Origin: Vreelandella olivaria
GTDB taxonomy: Bacteria > Pseudomonadota > Gammaproteobacteria > Pseudomonadales > Halomonadaceae
DNA: 64,000 nucleotides
Direction of reading: 5' to 3'
NCBI GenBank assembly: GCA_004295565.1
Contig: AP019416.1
Coordinates: 434,001 to 498,000 of the forward strand
The notes beneath the pieces are model-generated. The model was not told where the DNA came from and searched no databases. It was given only the letters and a program-made list of their open reading frames with translations. Positions 1-12,107 of the stretch are shown piece by piece. The translations under genes and the position numbers were made by a program. The first letter of the stretch is position 1. Each line of letters starts with the position of its first letter.

Positions 1-2
1 AA

Positions 3-3000
3 GGTAACGTTATCAGCTACGTCGATCCGCTGGATATTATTGAGAACCCGGTGACCGGCCAGCTCTATCTACTGACCTTGAACCGGGGTAATGGGCAGAG
101 CCAAATCATCCGCCTCGACCCAGCACCGGGCGGTGTGGTGGATCCTAATCCAGGCGACGATCTGGTGTCGCTGCTGGTTATTCAGGCAGAAGATAATACC
201 CCCAATGATGGCACTTCCGTGACGCTTGCCGACGCGGAGATACAAATCCGTGATCTTAACAATCCAGAAACCACTGCAGGGCTACCTAACGGACTGCGCC
301 CCGGCGCCTTTGGTCTGGATGGCAATACCAACGATAACGACGGTGTGCCCGGCGGCTATGCAGACTTCGGCGCCACCAATGCTGATTTCCTCACCTTCAG
401 CTTTAATCTTAATGCCGACCAGGCCGGTGAGTCGGTGCTGCGGCTGCGCTATGCCAATGGTGGTACCACTGATCGCCCGCTTGAGGTATTCGTCAACAAC
501 GTTAGCGTCGGGGTGTTCGACTTTAGTCCTCCTCCAGGGCTTACCGGGGATGCGGCCTGGGCAGAGTGGCTGACCGAAGACGTGGCAGCGTCGCTGGTGG
601 TGGGAGAAAACACCGTCCGGTTGCAGTCTACGGATAATACCGGCCCCAACATTGACCAGCTTGAAGTGCTGCAGTCGCCGCCGGATACCACGCCAGGCTT
701 CACCGAATATGAGGCTGAGGACGCCTTGCTTGATGGCCCTGTAGTGGTGCCGGAAAGCGCTGATGACCGCAACGCCTCTGGCGAAGGTTTCGTCGACTTC
801 AATGGCACAGGCGATCAGACCATTACCTGGACCGTCGATGTCAATGAGACCGGCAACTACGAAATCGGCTTCCGCTACGCCCTGGCGGCGAGCAAAGCCG
901 ATCGCCCGATGGAAGTGACCATCAACGGCGTTAACTTAGGGCTGGTCAACTTCGTCGGCCAGAGCAATGAGGCGGAAAACGACTGGTTCTTCCAGGAGCT
1001 ATTGGTCAACCTGCAAGCGGGCAGCAACACCATCAGCGTGACGGCACCTGAGGCCAACGGTCCCAATGTGGATCTGCTTCGGGTTCCAGATGCACCTACC
1101 GATACCTTTATGCCGGTGTACGCCGATGTCTCCGACGGTGCGCGCATTGAGCTGGAGAGTGGTGACAATGCGCGAACGATCAACGACCTGACGGCCGATT
1201 TCTACTTTACGGTAGATACCGATGGCCTTTATCGCCTGGATCTTGCGGCTAACGCCGGTGCCAACGATGGCCAGGGCCTGACCCTGACGCTTAACGGTCA
1301 GCCAGTGGATGTGCTGGCCTATCCGGGCCAGGGGGGATGCCGGGGAAGAAGGCACCTATGTCGAGCTTGAGGCTGGCGTGAAGTACAACCTGCGAGTGGT
1401 TTCCACTGCCGATGGTGCCGATGAGCTGGACTATCTTGATGTGACGCCGGTTGCTGGCAACGCCAATGCCGACATTGCCATACAAAGTGGTGATGCCGCC
1501 TACTACTCTGACCGGCTGCACTTCAGCTACCTGGAGAACAACAGCGCCTCGGCGGACGATCGTGACTTCAAGGAGAGTGCTACCGTCACGATATCCAACA
1601 CGGGCACCAGTGAGCTTGCGATTCTCGATGCCGATATTGATGGCCCCTTCGTGCTGGAGGATCCGAGCGCCTTTGACGGCCTGACGCTCGCCGCCGGGGA
1701 GTCGCTGGAGGTCACGGTGCTGTTCGACCGTGACAGCTACACGCCACCCACCAACGACGCCGGTGACGGGGTGTTTGAAGGGCGCATTCGCCTGGTGACC
1801 AACGATGCCGATTCGCCGATTGCCGAAATCCACATGGCAGGCTTTTGGCAGGCACGGGACGAGGGCGGCTGGGAACCCAACGTCAATGAAGTGTGGGAGG
1901 TGTTCGGCTTCGGAAACCGTATCGACGGCCTGACCACCGTGGGAGGCGGGGAGAATTCAGTATTGAATGACTTCGACCTCTATCGTCCCGTTAATGACGA
2001 CGAAGTGCTGTCCCGCTACTGGACGCTGGCTGATGGTGCTGGAGAGGCGAAGATCACCCAATTGGCGGCTTATCATGGCCCCAGCGGGGCAACGCTGGGT
2101 ATCCATAACCCAGGCAATAAGGGGCAGGACATCATCTTCAGCGATCATGCAGGAGACAATAACCAGACCCTTCTGCCGATAAAAGGAAATGGTGATTTTG
2201 CCACCGCGAGCTTCTCGCTTGCCGATATTCCAAGTAGTTGGGCTGGCGAAGGTGTGTTTGGCATCGAGGTGGCGAACCTGTCCACCGACCCTTCGCTGAA
2301 CCCTGAGGGTGGCACGCCGCCTGCCGATGCTGATGGCATCGAGCGCGGCTATACAGTGCGCATGTTCCGGGCACTTGATGCCGAGGGCAACGTGATTCCC
2401 AATACCTACCTGGGCATCATGGACTACACCGGCATCAACTATGACTACAACGACAACATGTTCCTCATTGAGGGCGTGTCGCCCGTCGCCGGTGGTGATC
2501 TTACGGTGATCAATAACGACGGCATCCCGTCCAACGATCGCCTGGTGATGTCGCGCATCGAGAACCCCGCCAACGCCGCGCAAGAAGTGCATGACGAGGT
2601 GACCATCACGCTCAGAAACGACGGTTTCGAGACGCTTGATATCAACAGCATCGAGGTCAGTGATACCACCTTGTTCGAACTGACGGAGGCCTTCGCGGCG
2701 GTCAGCCTGGAGCCGGGCGAGTCCATCGACGTCACCGTGCGCTTCATCGCTGATGATTCTAACGACGCCAGTCTGTATGAGGCGAGCCTAGTGATCAACT
2801 CAAGCGATTCGGACGAGGGCGAGAAGGTGATCCAGCTTGCCGGGTTGGCCCAGAACCAGTCCGAGAGCGGGCAGGAGCCGCTCGTTCAGGAGATCATCAA
2901 CGCCTTCGGCTATACCACCAATGTGGCCGAGGGACAGATGAATCAGGGGGGCTGGTGGAAGTCAATGGCGACGAGATCCTGTCGCCTTACTTCCAGCGTG

Positions 3001-5738
3001 CTGACGGTAGCTCGCCGATCAAGATCACCCAACTGGCGGCCTACCACACCCAGGGCGACGTGGCCCGGCTGTTCATCCACGACGTGGATAGCCGGGATCT
3101 CGACGAGATTCTGGCCCACGATGAGGCCGATGGTCAGACGCTACTGCCGCGCACGCTCAACAATGGCGATCTCTTGACCACGACGACCTTGGATCGCGAT
3201 GCACCCTTTGGGTTCTTCGCTGAGATTTCGGGTCGCCAGGGCTATATTTCCTGGTCGGATCCGGATGCCAACCTTTATGAGGACACCATTGATGCTATCG
3301 GCAATCCGGGCACCAATCTCAACTGGGACGAGAACGATGGTCACCTGATTCGCGTCTATATCGCCAAGGATGCTGCCGGTAACGTGATTCCAGATACCTA
3401 TATCGTGATTCAGGATTACGCGGGGGTTAACTACGACTACAACGACAATATCTTCCTGGTCGAGAACGTTCAGACCTATGATCCCACCGGGGCGGAGGAT
3501 GCTGACGGCAACGGCCGGGTGGATCTGTACGACGACGATGACAACGACGGCGTGCCGAACTTCCTCGACAACCCCGAGCCGGCCGGTCAAACCGCCTTCA
3601 ATGACAATGAAACTGCATGGGCGGTGGGCAGCGATGGCTTGACCCTCGAAGCCAAGCTTTACGATAACGGCGGTCAGGGGTGGCGTATAACGACACCACC
3701 GCTGCGCACCAGGGGCGGCCTTCCGCGCCGACGAAGCGGTGGATATCTCCAACGGCACCGAGGCGCTTGGCTACATTGCCGATGGTGAGTGGGTCGAGTA
3801 CACCTTCAACGTGGAGACGGCAGGCACCTATACGCTTAGCTTCTCAACGTCTGCGGTTACCGATGGCAAGACCATCACCGCGGCCTTCGAACAGGGTGGT
3901 GGCTTCTATACCCCGGCGCAGGTACAGAATCTGCCTAACACCGGTAGCTTCACCAGCTTCCAGACCGTTGGTCCGCTAACCTTTGAGCTGGAAGAGGGCG
4001 AGCAGGTACTAAGACTGACCTTTAACGGTGGTCAGTTGGATCTGGCGTCGTTCACCCTGGGCTTTGAAGCACCGGTGAACGATGGACAGAGCGCCTTTAA
4101 TGACACCCAGACTGCCTGGGAGGTTGGCACGGAGGGCTTGAGTCTGGAAGCGCGCTTCTATGACAACGGTGGCCAGGGCGTCGCCTATAACGATACCACT
4201 GCCGCCCATCAGGGCGATGCCTTCCGCTCCGACGAGGCGGTGGATATCTCCATGCCCTCGCAGGCGATCGGCTTCATCGAAGACGGCGAGTGGGTGGAAT
4301 ATACCATCAATGTGGCGGAAGACGGCGTTTACGACCTCGACTTCCTGACCTCTATGGCTTCCTCCAACCCGGCCGCACGCTCGATTACCGCAAGCTTCGC
4401 CAAGGGCGATACGCCCTACGTGACGGCTTCATCGGTCGGGGTATCGCCAACGGGAAGCTGGACCTCCTTTACCCAGACCGATACCACCCAGGTAACGCTC
4501 GAAGCCGGTGAGCAGGTGCTACGGCTAACCTTCAATGGCGGGCCCATGGATCTGGCCTCGTTCAACCTGGCACCCGTTGAGCCGCCGCCGGTCGACGACG
4601 CTCAGCAGGCGTTCACTGATAACGGTGACCCCTGGCAGGTGGGTAGTGACTTCACACTGGACGCTGTCAACTACGATGAAGGTGGTCAGGGGGTTGCCTA
4701 CAACGATGCTGATGCCGAGCAGATTGGCACGGACTTCCGCCCTGGTGATGGTGTGGATATCGTCGGTGACGGTGACGCCATTGGCTGGGTGGACGAGGGT
4801 GAATGGGTGGAATACACCCTTAACATCCAACAGGCTGGGGTCTACGACCTTTCGTTCTTGTCTGCCCTTGGTGATAGCAGCGGTGCACAGCGCAGCATCA
4901 CGGCGACCTTTACTAAAGGCGACGGCACGCCCTACGCGTCGATTGACCCGGTGGTGATATCGCCGACAGGTGGCTGGGGCAATTTCCAGCCCACTGATGC
5001 CACCCAGGTAGCGTTAGAGACCGGGGAGCAGGTGCTGAGATTGACTTTCAATGGCGGGTCGCAGGATCTGGCTTCGTTCAGCTTGGCGCGTGATGGTCAG
5101 CAGGCTTTCAATGCAGGCGGCACGCCATGGGTGGTGGGTGCTGATGAAGGCTTGACGCTTAATGCGGCTCTGTTCGACGAAGGTGGCCAGGACGTTGCCT
5201 ACAACGATGCCGATGCTGTTCAGATTGGATCGGACTTCCGCCCGGATGAAGGGGTAGATATCGTTGGGCAGGGCGAGGCGATAGGCTGGGTCGATGAAGG
5301 TGAATGGGTGGAATACACCATCAACGTCGAACAAGCTGGCAGCCACACCCTGTCGTTCGTGACCTCGTCACCTAATGATGGCCGCACCATCTCTGCTGCG
5401 GTTGAACAGGATGGCGTCTTTACGAACAGTCCGCCCCGGCGTCGGTGCCGAACTCTGGCGCCTGGGGAACCTATGTGGACGGACCTTCGCTGACGCTGGA
5501 TCTTGAAGAGGGTGTCCAGGTGTTGCGACTTACCTTCAACGGTGGTTCTCAGGATCTGGCTTCGTTTCAGATCAGTCGAGATGCTGATGTGAATACGGCC
5601 AGTGTGTTGAACATGGATATGATGAACATGGTCAGCGATATGAGTGATGGTTCGTTCATGGAGGAAGAGCTCGTTGCGATGAGTGATGATGTAAGCATCA
5701 GCGGCGTGCAGGAAAATGACCAAGGCGCCTTGATGTAA
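3..5738 (+). CDS. Large secreted multi-module carbohydrate-binding protein (C-terminal part)
   Basis: The frame is open from the first bases, so the true start lies upstream. The first ~40 residues resemble the end of a PQQ-type sugar dehydrogenase or beta-propeller domain (weak). Next come two CBM35/malectin-like modules (about 180-650 and 700-1090) and a further beta-sandwich. Two copies of an 'NYDYNDN' acidic module follow (around 2430 and 3430), each preceded by an 'ITQLAAYH' unit, with a choice-of-anchor-D-like Ig domain near 1520-1840 and a second near 2590-2840. A calcium-binding thrombospondin type-3-like stretch (DADGNGRVDLYDDDDNDG) sits near 3497-3555, then four CBM6 modules. The C-terminus is acidic and Met-rich, with no RTX repeats, sorting motif or transmembrane helix seen. 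The frame breaks near 1330, 2947, 3677, 3713 and 5437, mostly in G runs. The role is probably binding extracellular polysaccharide; any catalytic domain would lie upstream. Confidence 0.8.
3592..5572 (+). repeat. Four tandem CBM6-type carbohydrate-binding modules
   Basis: Four units of about 160 residues lie at roughly 3592-4066, 4087-4572, 4600-5082 and 5095-5572. Each has the order AF-(N/T)D-W-VG, then YD(N/E)GGQGVAYND, a (D/E)(E/D)(A/G)VDI motif, IG(W/F)-(V/E)D-GEWVEYT(I/L/F)NV, and a closing LRLTFNGG-DLASF. This is the conserved signature order of family 6 carbohydrate-binding modules. Units 3 and 4 are the most alike (both QIG(T/S)DFRP and AIGWVDEGEWVEYT), which suggests a recent duplication. 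Frameshifts near 3677 and 3713 in unit 1 and near 5437 in unit 4 interrupt the reading frame but not the similarity. Confidence 0.85.
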
Positions 5739-6138
5739 TGTTCGAATCTATAGCACTTGCTAGAGTCCGCGAGGCGGTGCTGATGAGATAAAAGTGTTAA
5801 TCAAGCTTGCGAAAAATCGCAGGCTTGAATTGCGCAGTGAATTTGGTTTACCACTGTCGGTGGTGTGAGCCCCCTTTTCTCTATGGGCTGCGCAAGAAGC
5901 CCACTGAGTGACAGCAAAGGATGGGATTGTGGCTATATGGCAAATTCGATCAGTTCGTGGCGCAAAAGGAGCTAACTACGTATGTGGCCATCGCCCTGAT
6001 CCATGGCAGTATGCACTGCTCAAACGCATGATTTCGAAATTGGGGAGTGCAGTCGACTGAAGGGCCGCTAGAAGAGATTGCTGAGGAAATAGTGAAAGCT
6101 AATGTACTAGAGGAAATTAGCCGACACATAAAAATAAA
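5739..6138. other. 400-bp stretch without a recognisable gene
   Basis: There is no convincing intact reading frame between the end of the CBM protein and the tRNA terminator. Around 5930-6010 and 6058-6130 short stretches read as plausible protein on the plus strand (for example LYGKFDQFVAQKEL and GPLEEIAEEIVKANVLEEI) but are interrupted by stops. They may be remnants of a decayed gene. I cannot assign them to a family. Confidence 0.4.
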
Positions 6139-6169
6139 AAGGCAGACCAGTAAGTTACTGATCTGCCTT
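6139..6169 (-). terminator. Rho-independent terminator behind tRNA-fMet
   Basis: An inverted repeat pairs AAGGCAGA-CAGTAA with TTACTG-TCTGCCTT. On the minus strand it is followed by TTTTTATTTTT. It lies 9 bases beyond the tRNA 3' end, so it should terminate the tRNA transcript. Confidence 0.8.
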
Positions 6170-6178
6170 TCAAAATAT

Positions 6179-6252
<74 letters not shown>

Positions 6253-6521
6253 TCAACGTGTGGCGTATTCTACAGAAGTTTTAGATGAAGTCAATAGGGG
6301 ATTAACACGTTTGGCTTATAGCCGTTGATTATGACCTGCGGCAACATGGGGTAAGTGCAGCTATGCTTTAAGTAGCCATAACAAAAGCTTACGTTGGTGC
6401 ATTGTTCTAGCAAATTATGCACTAGGGTAATACAGGCGCAGTCGCGCTTATTCACAATGGCTTGCGACATAACGTGCATGTTTTGAGATCCAAGCCATTT
6501 GTCATATCAGGGAGGTAGTCA

Positions 6522-7267
6522 ATGGCCAATCAAGCCCCCGTCGCCTGGGTAACTGGTGGAACTGGTGGTATCGGTACGGCAATTTGTCGTTCGTTGGCAG
6601 ATGCGGGATATCTGGTCGTGGCGGGTTATCGCAACCCCGACAAGGCCAAAACCTGGCTAGAAACGCAGCATGCCGACGGCTACAACAATATCGAATTGTC
6701 AGGTGTCGACCTTTCTGACCACAACGCCTGCCTGGAAGGTGCCCGCGAAATCCACGACAAGCATGGCCCGATTAGTGTGCTGGTGAACTGTGCGGGTATC
6801 ACCCGTGACGGCACCATGAAAAAATGTCCTACGAGCAGTGGTACGAAGTGCTCGACACCAACCTCAACAGCGTATTTAACACCTGCCGTAGCGTCATTGA
6901 GATGATGCTTGAGAGTGGCTATGGCCGGATTATCAATATTTCATCCATTAATGGCCGTAAAGGCCAGTTTGGTCAGGTCAACTACGCGGCGGCGAAAGCC
7001 GGCATGCATGGTTTGACCATGTCGTTGGCACAGGAAACAGCGACCAAAGGAATTACCGTCAATACCGTATCACCTGGCTATATCGCCACCGATATGATCA
7101 TGAATATCCCAGAAAAAGTACGCGAGGCAATCCGGGAAACCATTCCCGTGAAGCGCTATGGAACGCCAGAGGAGATTGGCCGGCTGGTCACCTTCCTAGC
7201 CGATAAGGAGTCAGGATTTATCACCGGTGCAAACATTGATATCAACGGTGGTCAGTTTATGGGCTAG
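6522..7267 (+). CDS. phbB: Acetoacetyl-CoA reductase (NADPH)
   Basis: A short-chain dehydrogenase of about 248 residues. It shows the Rossmann motif TGGTGGIG near the N-terminus, the NCAG motif, the catalytic Ser of NISSINGRKGQ and the YAAAK catalytic Tyr-Lys pair, then the PhaB-like end ADKESGFITGANIDINGGQ. It should reduce acetoacetyl-CoA to (R)-3-hydroxybutyryl-CoA for polyhydroxybutyrate synthesis in the cytosol. The start has a GGGAGG ribosome site 7-8 bases upstream. The frame breaks near 6820, where ATG-AAA-AAA-ATG would need seven A and six are present. No phaA or phaC is adjacent. A FabG-type ketoacyl reductase is the alternative, but sequence details favour PhaB. Confidence 0.88.
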
Positions 7268-7290
7268 TGGTTAGCCCAAGAGGAGAGCGT

Positions 7291-7317
7291 AAACGGGAGG
7301 TTATAAGCCTCCCGTTT
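7291..7317. terminator. Bidirectional terminator between phbB and the DUF349 gene
   Basis: A strong stem of AAACGGGAGG and CCTCCCGTTT surrounds a short loop, with A-rich and T-rich flanks. It sits between two convergent genes and can serve both. Confidence 0.85.
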
Positions 7318-7327
7318 TCTGCTAACG

Positions 7328-10140
7328 CTACGGCAACGGGACTCGCGCCAGTCGGCTGAGCAGATTATCCAACTCTTCTACTTCAGCCTCCCATTGCGTG
7401 GCTGGCATTGGCCCTAGGGCCAATAGTGCCACCAGGATGTCGATCACTTCTTGATCCCGGCTGCGCTCTTGATTGAAGCCTTCATTCAAACGTTCTACCT
7501 GAATCGCCAGGCGCAGCGGTTCGTCGCTTTGCCGCACGCTACCCACGGCCAGCATCGAGAGGTGCACTCTTAGCCTCGCAAGGGAGTCGGCTATGCGGGC
7601 GTGCTCAGCGTCCGAGAGCGGTACTGCTACGCTATGGCGCTGTTGATTGCGTACGTTGTGTGACTGATTAAAAGCGCTAGGCAATGAAGTATCGAGAACC
7701 GATTGCGCGTCCACATCACTGGCAATCCCCTCGCTGAGATAGCGTTGGTCGGCGGCTAAGTGAGCGTTCACTAATGGCATAATCGCATGCCACTGTTGAA
7801 CCGTGTCGGCGACCGCCAGACGGTTTAGGCGTTCTCGGCGTGCACGCACAATGCCACTCATCCGCCGCTGCATGCCTTCGCTGCGCCGATTGCGGGGCAG
7901 TGGCTCAAGCTGGTTGGCCTGCTCGATAAAGCGCTCCAGTGTGGCCGACTCGCTCGCCTCCAGTGGCTGCCAACTATCCATTTCATCAATGAGCGTCTGC
8001 ATCTCATCAAGCTGCTGTTGCTGGCGCGCTGCCTGCTCATTTTTATGTGCATCGCGTTGGGCAAAAGTTGATCACACTCGTGGCGAAAGGTTTTCCACAG
8101 CGTTTGCTCCTCGCCTTTGGGGGCGCGGCCTAGTGCCCGCCACTGCTGCTGTAACTGTTTGGTCAGGTGGATGCGCTGGGCCAGCGGCTGGCTGTCGTCG
8201 CTACGCAGTGCGCTCACTTGGCTGATCAGTTCGCGTTTTTTTGAGGCGATCGTTTCAGCGCGCTGATCAATCAACGCCTGTAGCTGATGGCGAATAGTGC
8301 CAAAGCGTCGCCCAACAGCCTCTGAGCGCTCACGGGGAACGGGGCTGTAGTGCCGCCACTGGTGGCGCGCTTTGTCGCGAATTTGCCGGAGTACATCGGG
8401 GTCGGCGTCTTCGGCGGGCTGAGCCAGCAGGCTCTCTAGTTGTTCACAGAGCGCTTCACGGGCTTTCAGGTTGTTCTCGCGCTCTTGGCTGAGCTGATCC
8501 CGCCAAGGGGCAAGACGTTCGTGGATACGATCCGAAGCGCTGCGGAAACGGGCAGACTGTTCGCGGTTGGCCGCCGCATCGCCTAGTGATTTCCACTCTT
8601 TGACCAGTTGGCGATGGTGGCGGTCAAGCGCTTCTTCCGCCATGTAGAGATCGTTAGCCAATGCTTCGATACCCGCGCATAGCTGCTCGCGCTTTGGCCC
8701 GGCGACAAACCCTCGCCAGTCGCGTAATTCCGCGAGCCGGGCGGCTAAGTGCTTTAAGCGTGTTTTGAGCGGTTGGGCGGCTGGGCTTTCCAGCGCTTCA
8801 ATGCGCGGCTTTAGCCGCTGATGCAGACGGCTGGCGCTTTTAAAGGCGCCGCGCTCTAACAAGTGCTCAAAGGTATCGAGTTCCGCACCATGGGCCTCCA
8901 GTGTGGCGCTGTCCTCTGTAGGCTGCGAGGGGCGGTGTTGTCAGCATTACACGCACCCAGGGCACGGCCGAGCAGCGCCGGGGGGTTAAGGTATCTGGCC
9001 ACTGGCATTCGCTAACCAAGGTGGCCAGGGTCGCATGGTCACCACTAGCCAGAGCGGTTTCGATGGGTGCGCTTACCGCGCACCAGCGCTGCCATGCCTC
9101 TAAGCACTGGTCGTAGTGTTGAATCGCCAGCGTGTAGCGCTGGCGCATGGTCTCGCTGGGCGGGTGGATATCGGAAAGCGCCTGCCAACGTTGGCCGAGT
9201 AGCTGACGCTGGGCGCGCAGGCTGTCGATATCCTGTACGGTCATGGCGGAAGCGTGGCGTAGGCCGTCGAGGGTCTCTTCGATGCCTTCAAGCAGTTGCT
9301 CACGGGTGTTTTCAGCTTCTTCGCGGCGCTCGTCGCTCTGCTGGCGAGCCTGCTCCTGGGTCTCGTGGTCGTGGAGCGTTTTGCGGCAATTGAGCACGGC
9401 TTGATGAAAGCGCTGCTCCTGTTCCACGCTGGGCGGCTGGGTCAGTTGCTCCCACTGCCGCTCAAGGTGGCGAAAACGGCCACCGTAAAGGGGCTCCCAG
9501 GGCGCCCGGGCATGCTGTTCTAGCTGATTCAAAAGCGTTTCGCGCTGCTGCTCTTCAGCTTCCAGCCACTGGGCGTCGCTGCGCAAGCGGTTGAGGCGTT
9601 CCCGGGCCAGGCGAACCACCTGACGGTCTCGGCGTGCCTCTTTCAGCAACCGTTTTAGTCCCTCTTCATCTTCTATGCGCTCGGCGGCCTGATGGCGAAC
9701 GGCAGCCACCCCATTGTGACAAGCTTGACGAATCAGCTCATCCTCATCGCTCAGCTTACTCAGTGCGACCAAACGTAGATTAAGGTTGTCCCCTGAAAGG
9801 CTACCGCACTCAATACCCGCGGCTCTTCAATCTGTTCAACCAGTGTCTGGCGCTGGTTCAGGTCGGTATGGCCTTCACGCCCACTAAGCCGTTGGCAAAC
9901 CGCATTGAACCAGGTTTCCTCCTGCTGATGGTGGGGGTATGCGTTTACCAGGCCTACGCAGTCATCCAGAGCCAGCAGCGCGGCAAGGCGAATCTGGCTA
10001 TCGCTATCTTGAGTGAGCGACTGCAGCGCTTGACGCTGCTCCGCTTGCTCTGGGTTCAGTCGTTGGAGGGCCTGACGGCGCACTTCGGGGTCAGGGTGTT
10101 GCCACCGAGGTGCGAACAGGCGTCTTAACAGTCCGTGCAT
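7328..10140 (-). CDS. DUF349 / HEAT-repeat coiled-coil protein
   Basis: A protein of about 935 residues. The N-terminal part (first ~150 residues) looks like HEAT-type repeats (HPDPEVRRQAL, DSQIRLAALLAL, DEDELIRQACHNGVAAVRHQA). The rest is long, Arg/Glu-rich helical sequence with DUF349-like repeats marked by W-LG and similar motifs (ERQWEQLT, QRWQALSDIHP, LVKEWKSLGD, QQWRALGRAPKGEEQTLWKTFR). No catalytic motif or membrane segment is seen and the function is unknown. Frameshifts lie near 9792, 8990, 8932 and 8065; each is repaired by adding one base to a run of identical bases. It is transcribed convergently to phbB and divergently from minC. Confidence 0.8.
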
Positions 10141-10270
10141 GGATCATCCTGCGAGTATGAAATGCGTAGCATGAAAAAAACGGCTCGGTGGTTGCAGTCA
10201 CCGGCGCAGTCGCTTAGCTTGGCGTTGCTATTGCTGTCTTGTAATAAGCATGGTGTGATAAACGTCTATT

Positions 10271-10334
10271 TTCTAGGCCACACTGCTTCTAGATCACACT
10301 GTTTTTAGACTACAGTGTTTCTAGACGACGAAAT
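10271..10334. repeat. Four imperfect 16-bp direct repeats upstream of minC
   Basis: Units begin at 10271, 10287, 10303 and 10319, an exact 16-bp period. They are TTCTAGGCCACACTGC, TTCTAGATCACACTGT, TTTTAGACTACAGTGT and TTCTAGACGACGAAAT. The last unit keeps only its first half. They lie between the divergent DUF349 gene and minC, about 50 bp before the minC start. An operator array is one reading; chance tandem duplication is another. Confidence 0.7.
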
Positions 10335-10386
10335 GCGTGATAGTACGCTACCTTAATCTTATATGAACATGACGGGGAGTTCGGCC

Positions 10387-11131
10387 ATGAGCCTTAACGT
10401 GGATAGTGCCGTAGTGGCCTTTACCTTCAAAGGCGGCATGCTGCCGATGACCGTCATGGAGCTAAGTAGTGCTGACCCGGAGCAAATCCGGCAGCAGTTG
10501 GCTGGTAAGTTTTCCCAGTCCCCTGCTTTCTTTCAGCATACACCGGTTGTGCTCAGCGTGGAAAAACTCGATGAACCCCACTTAGCCCTTGAGCGCATTT
10601 GTGCAGTGTGCCGTGACCATAAGCTGTTGCCGGTAGCCGTGCGCGGTGGTACTGAGCCGGTTCGCCAATCGGCTTGGGCGCTGGGGTTGGTTGGTTTCGC
10701 CGGTGGCTGAAGGGCGAGCACGGGTGCTGGAAAGTGTCGGCAGCTCGCCGGTGCAAGAGGTCACCCGTGAGGAGCCAGTGAGCGAGTCCGAAGCGCCAAC
10801 GCTGGCCACGCGGCTCTATCGCGGAACCGTTCGCTCTGGCCAGCAAGTAAGCGCCTCTGATGGTGATTTAGTGGTTATCGGGGCGGTGAATGCCGGGGCG
10901 GAAGTGCTGGCTGCTGGCAGTATTCATGTCTACGGTGCACTGCGGGGCCGGGCACTGGCAGGCATTCATGGTAATACCCAGGCGGGTATTTATTGCCGCG
11001 AACTGGAGGCTGAGCTGCTTTCAGTGGCAGGCAATTACAAACGCTCTGAAGATATCGACGCTCAGCTGCTGGGGCAGCCCGCAGAAGTTCACTTTACAAA
11101 AGAACAGCTTGAAATTAAGCCACTGGGCTAA
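10387..11131 (+). CDS. minC: Septum site-determining protein MinC
   Basis: About 248 residues. The N-terminal MinC domain (VAFTFKGGMLPMTVMEL) is followed by the C-terminal beta-helix domain with the family pattern GQQVSASDGDLVVIGAVNAGAEVLAAGSI written as successive turns (VHVYGALRGRALAG, GNTQAGIYC). The C-terminal domain binds MinD and the N-terminal domain blocks FtsZ polymerisation. ATG 10387 is preferred over ATG 10363 because GGGGAG lies 8 bases before it. The frame changes near 10690 in a TTGGTTGGTTT stretch between the two domains. It is first in minCDE. Confidence 0.9.
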
Positions 11132-11288
11132 GGTATTAGTATGAGGCTGCGTTGGTGCTTCATGCCTAGCGACGCCGAAGACGCTATCCGTTACAGTATG
11201 GCATGTTGATGACATTGACGTTCCCGTTATGCGCAGAGCGCCAACTGACTCGCGCTCGCGACGAACGACTTCAAGAAGGAAGTGAATC

Positions 11289-12107
11289 TTGGCCAAGATA
11301 ATTGTAGTGACCTCTGGTAAAGGAGGGGTCGGCAAAACCACCAGTGCGGCAGCCATCTCCACAGGACTTGCGCTGCGCGGTAAAAAAACGGTCGTCATCG
11401 ATTTTGATGTGGGCCTGCGTAATCTCGACCTGATCATGGGTTGCGAACGGCGCGTGGTGTATGACTTAGTCAACGTGATTCAAGGCGAAGCAGGACTTAA
11501 TCAGGCGCTGATTCGCGACAAGCGCGTCGAGAATCTATTTATTTTGCCCGCTTCCCAAACCCGCGATAAAGATGCCCTGACCCAAGAGGGCGTTGCAGAG
11601 ATTTTGGAGAAGTTGAAAGAGGATTTCGACTTCATTCTGTGTGATTCACCCGCCGGTATCGAACGCGGTGCGCAGTTGGCCATGTACTTCGCCGACGAGG
11701 CGATTGTGGTCACCAACCCTGAAGTATCGTCAGTGCGTGACTCTGACCGTATTTTGGGGCTGTTGGCCTCGAAAACCCGGCGTGCAGAGCAGGGCGATGA
11801 TCCTATTAAAGAGCACCTGCTGGTGACCCGCTATAATCCCGAACGGGTTACCTCCGGCGATATGCTGACGCTGGACGATATCCGCGAAATTTTGGCGATC
11901 AATTTACTGGGCTTGATTCCTGAGTCAGAGGCTGTGCTGCGTGCTTCCAACCAGGGCGTGCCCGTTACCCACGATATCTCCAGCGACGCGGGCCAAGCCT
12001 ATAGCGATACGGTATCGCGCCTGCTCGGTGAAGACATGCCGCTGCGTTTCCATGAAATGCAACGCAAAGGCCTGCTGAGCCGTATGTTTGGGGGGGCGCG
12101 CCGATGA
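11289..12107 (+). CDS. minD: Septum site-determining ATPase MinD
   Basis: Intact, 272 residues. It has the deviant Walker A motif GKGGVGKTT at residues 10-18, the [16 protein letters not shown] switch, CDSPAGIE (Walker B region) and a C-terminal amphipathic membrane-targeting helix ([10 protein letters not shown]). MinD dimerises on the membrane with ATP, recruits MinC, and is released by MinE. The start is TTG, preceded by AAGAAGGAAG. The 157-bp gap after minC shows no terminator. The stop overlaps the minE start by 4 bases (ATGA). Confidence 0.97.
   Translation: MAKIIVVTSGKGGVGKTTSAAAISTGLALRGKKTVVIDFDVGLRNLDLIMGCERRVVYDLVNVIQGEAGLNQALIRDKRVENLFILPASQTRDKDALTQEGVAEILEKLKEDFDFILCDSPAGIERGAQLAMYFADEAIVVTNPEVSSVRDSDRILGLLASKTRRAEQGDDPIKEHLLVTRYNPERVTSGDMLTLDDIREILAINLLGLIPESEAVLRASNQGVPVTHDISSDAGQAYSDTVSRLLGEDMPLRFHEMQRKGLLSRMFGGARR

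Noticed and set aside
1-5738. Multiple separate genes in the CBM region
   Set aside because: Neighbouring frames continue the same domain across each break, and each break is a one-base change in or near a homopolymer, so this is one gene.
6291-6479. 62-residue minus-strand frame upstream of phbB
   Set aside because: No ribosome site, no recognisable motif, and it covers the probable phbB promoter.
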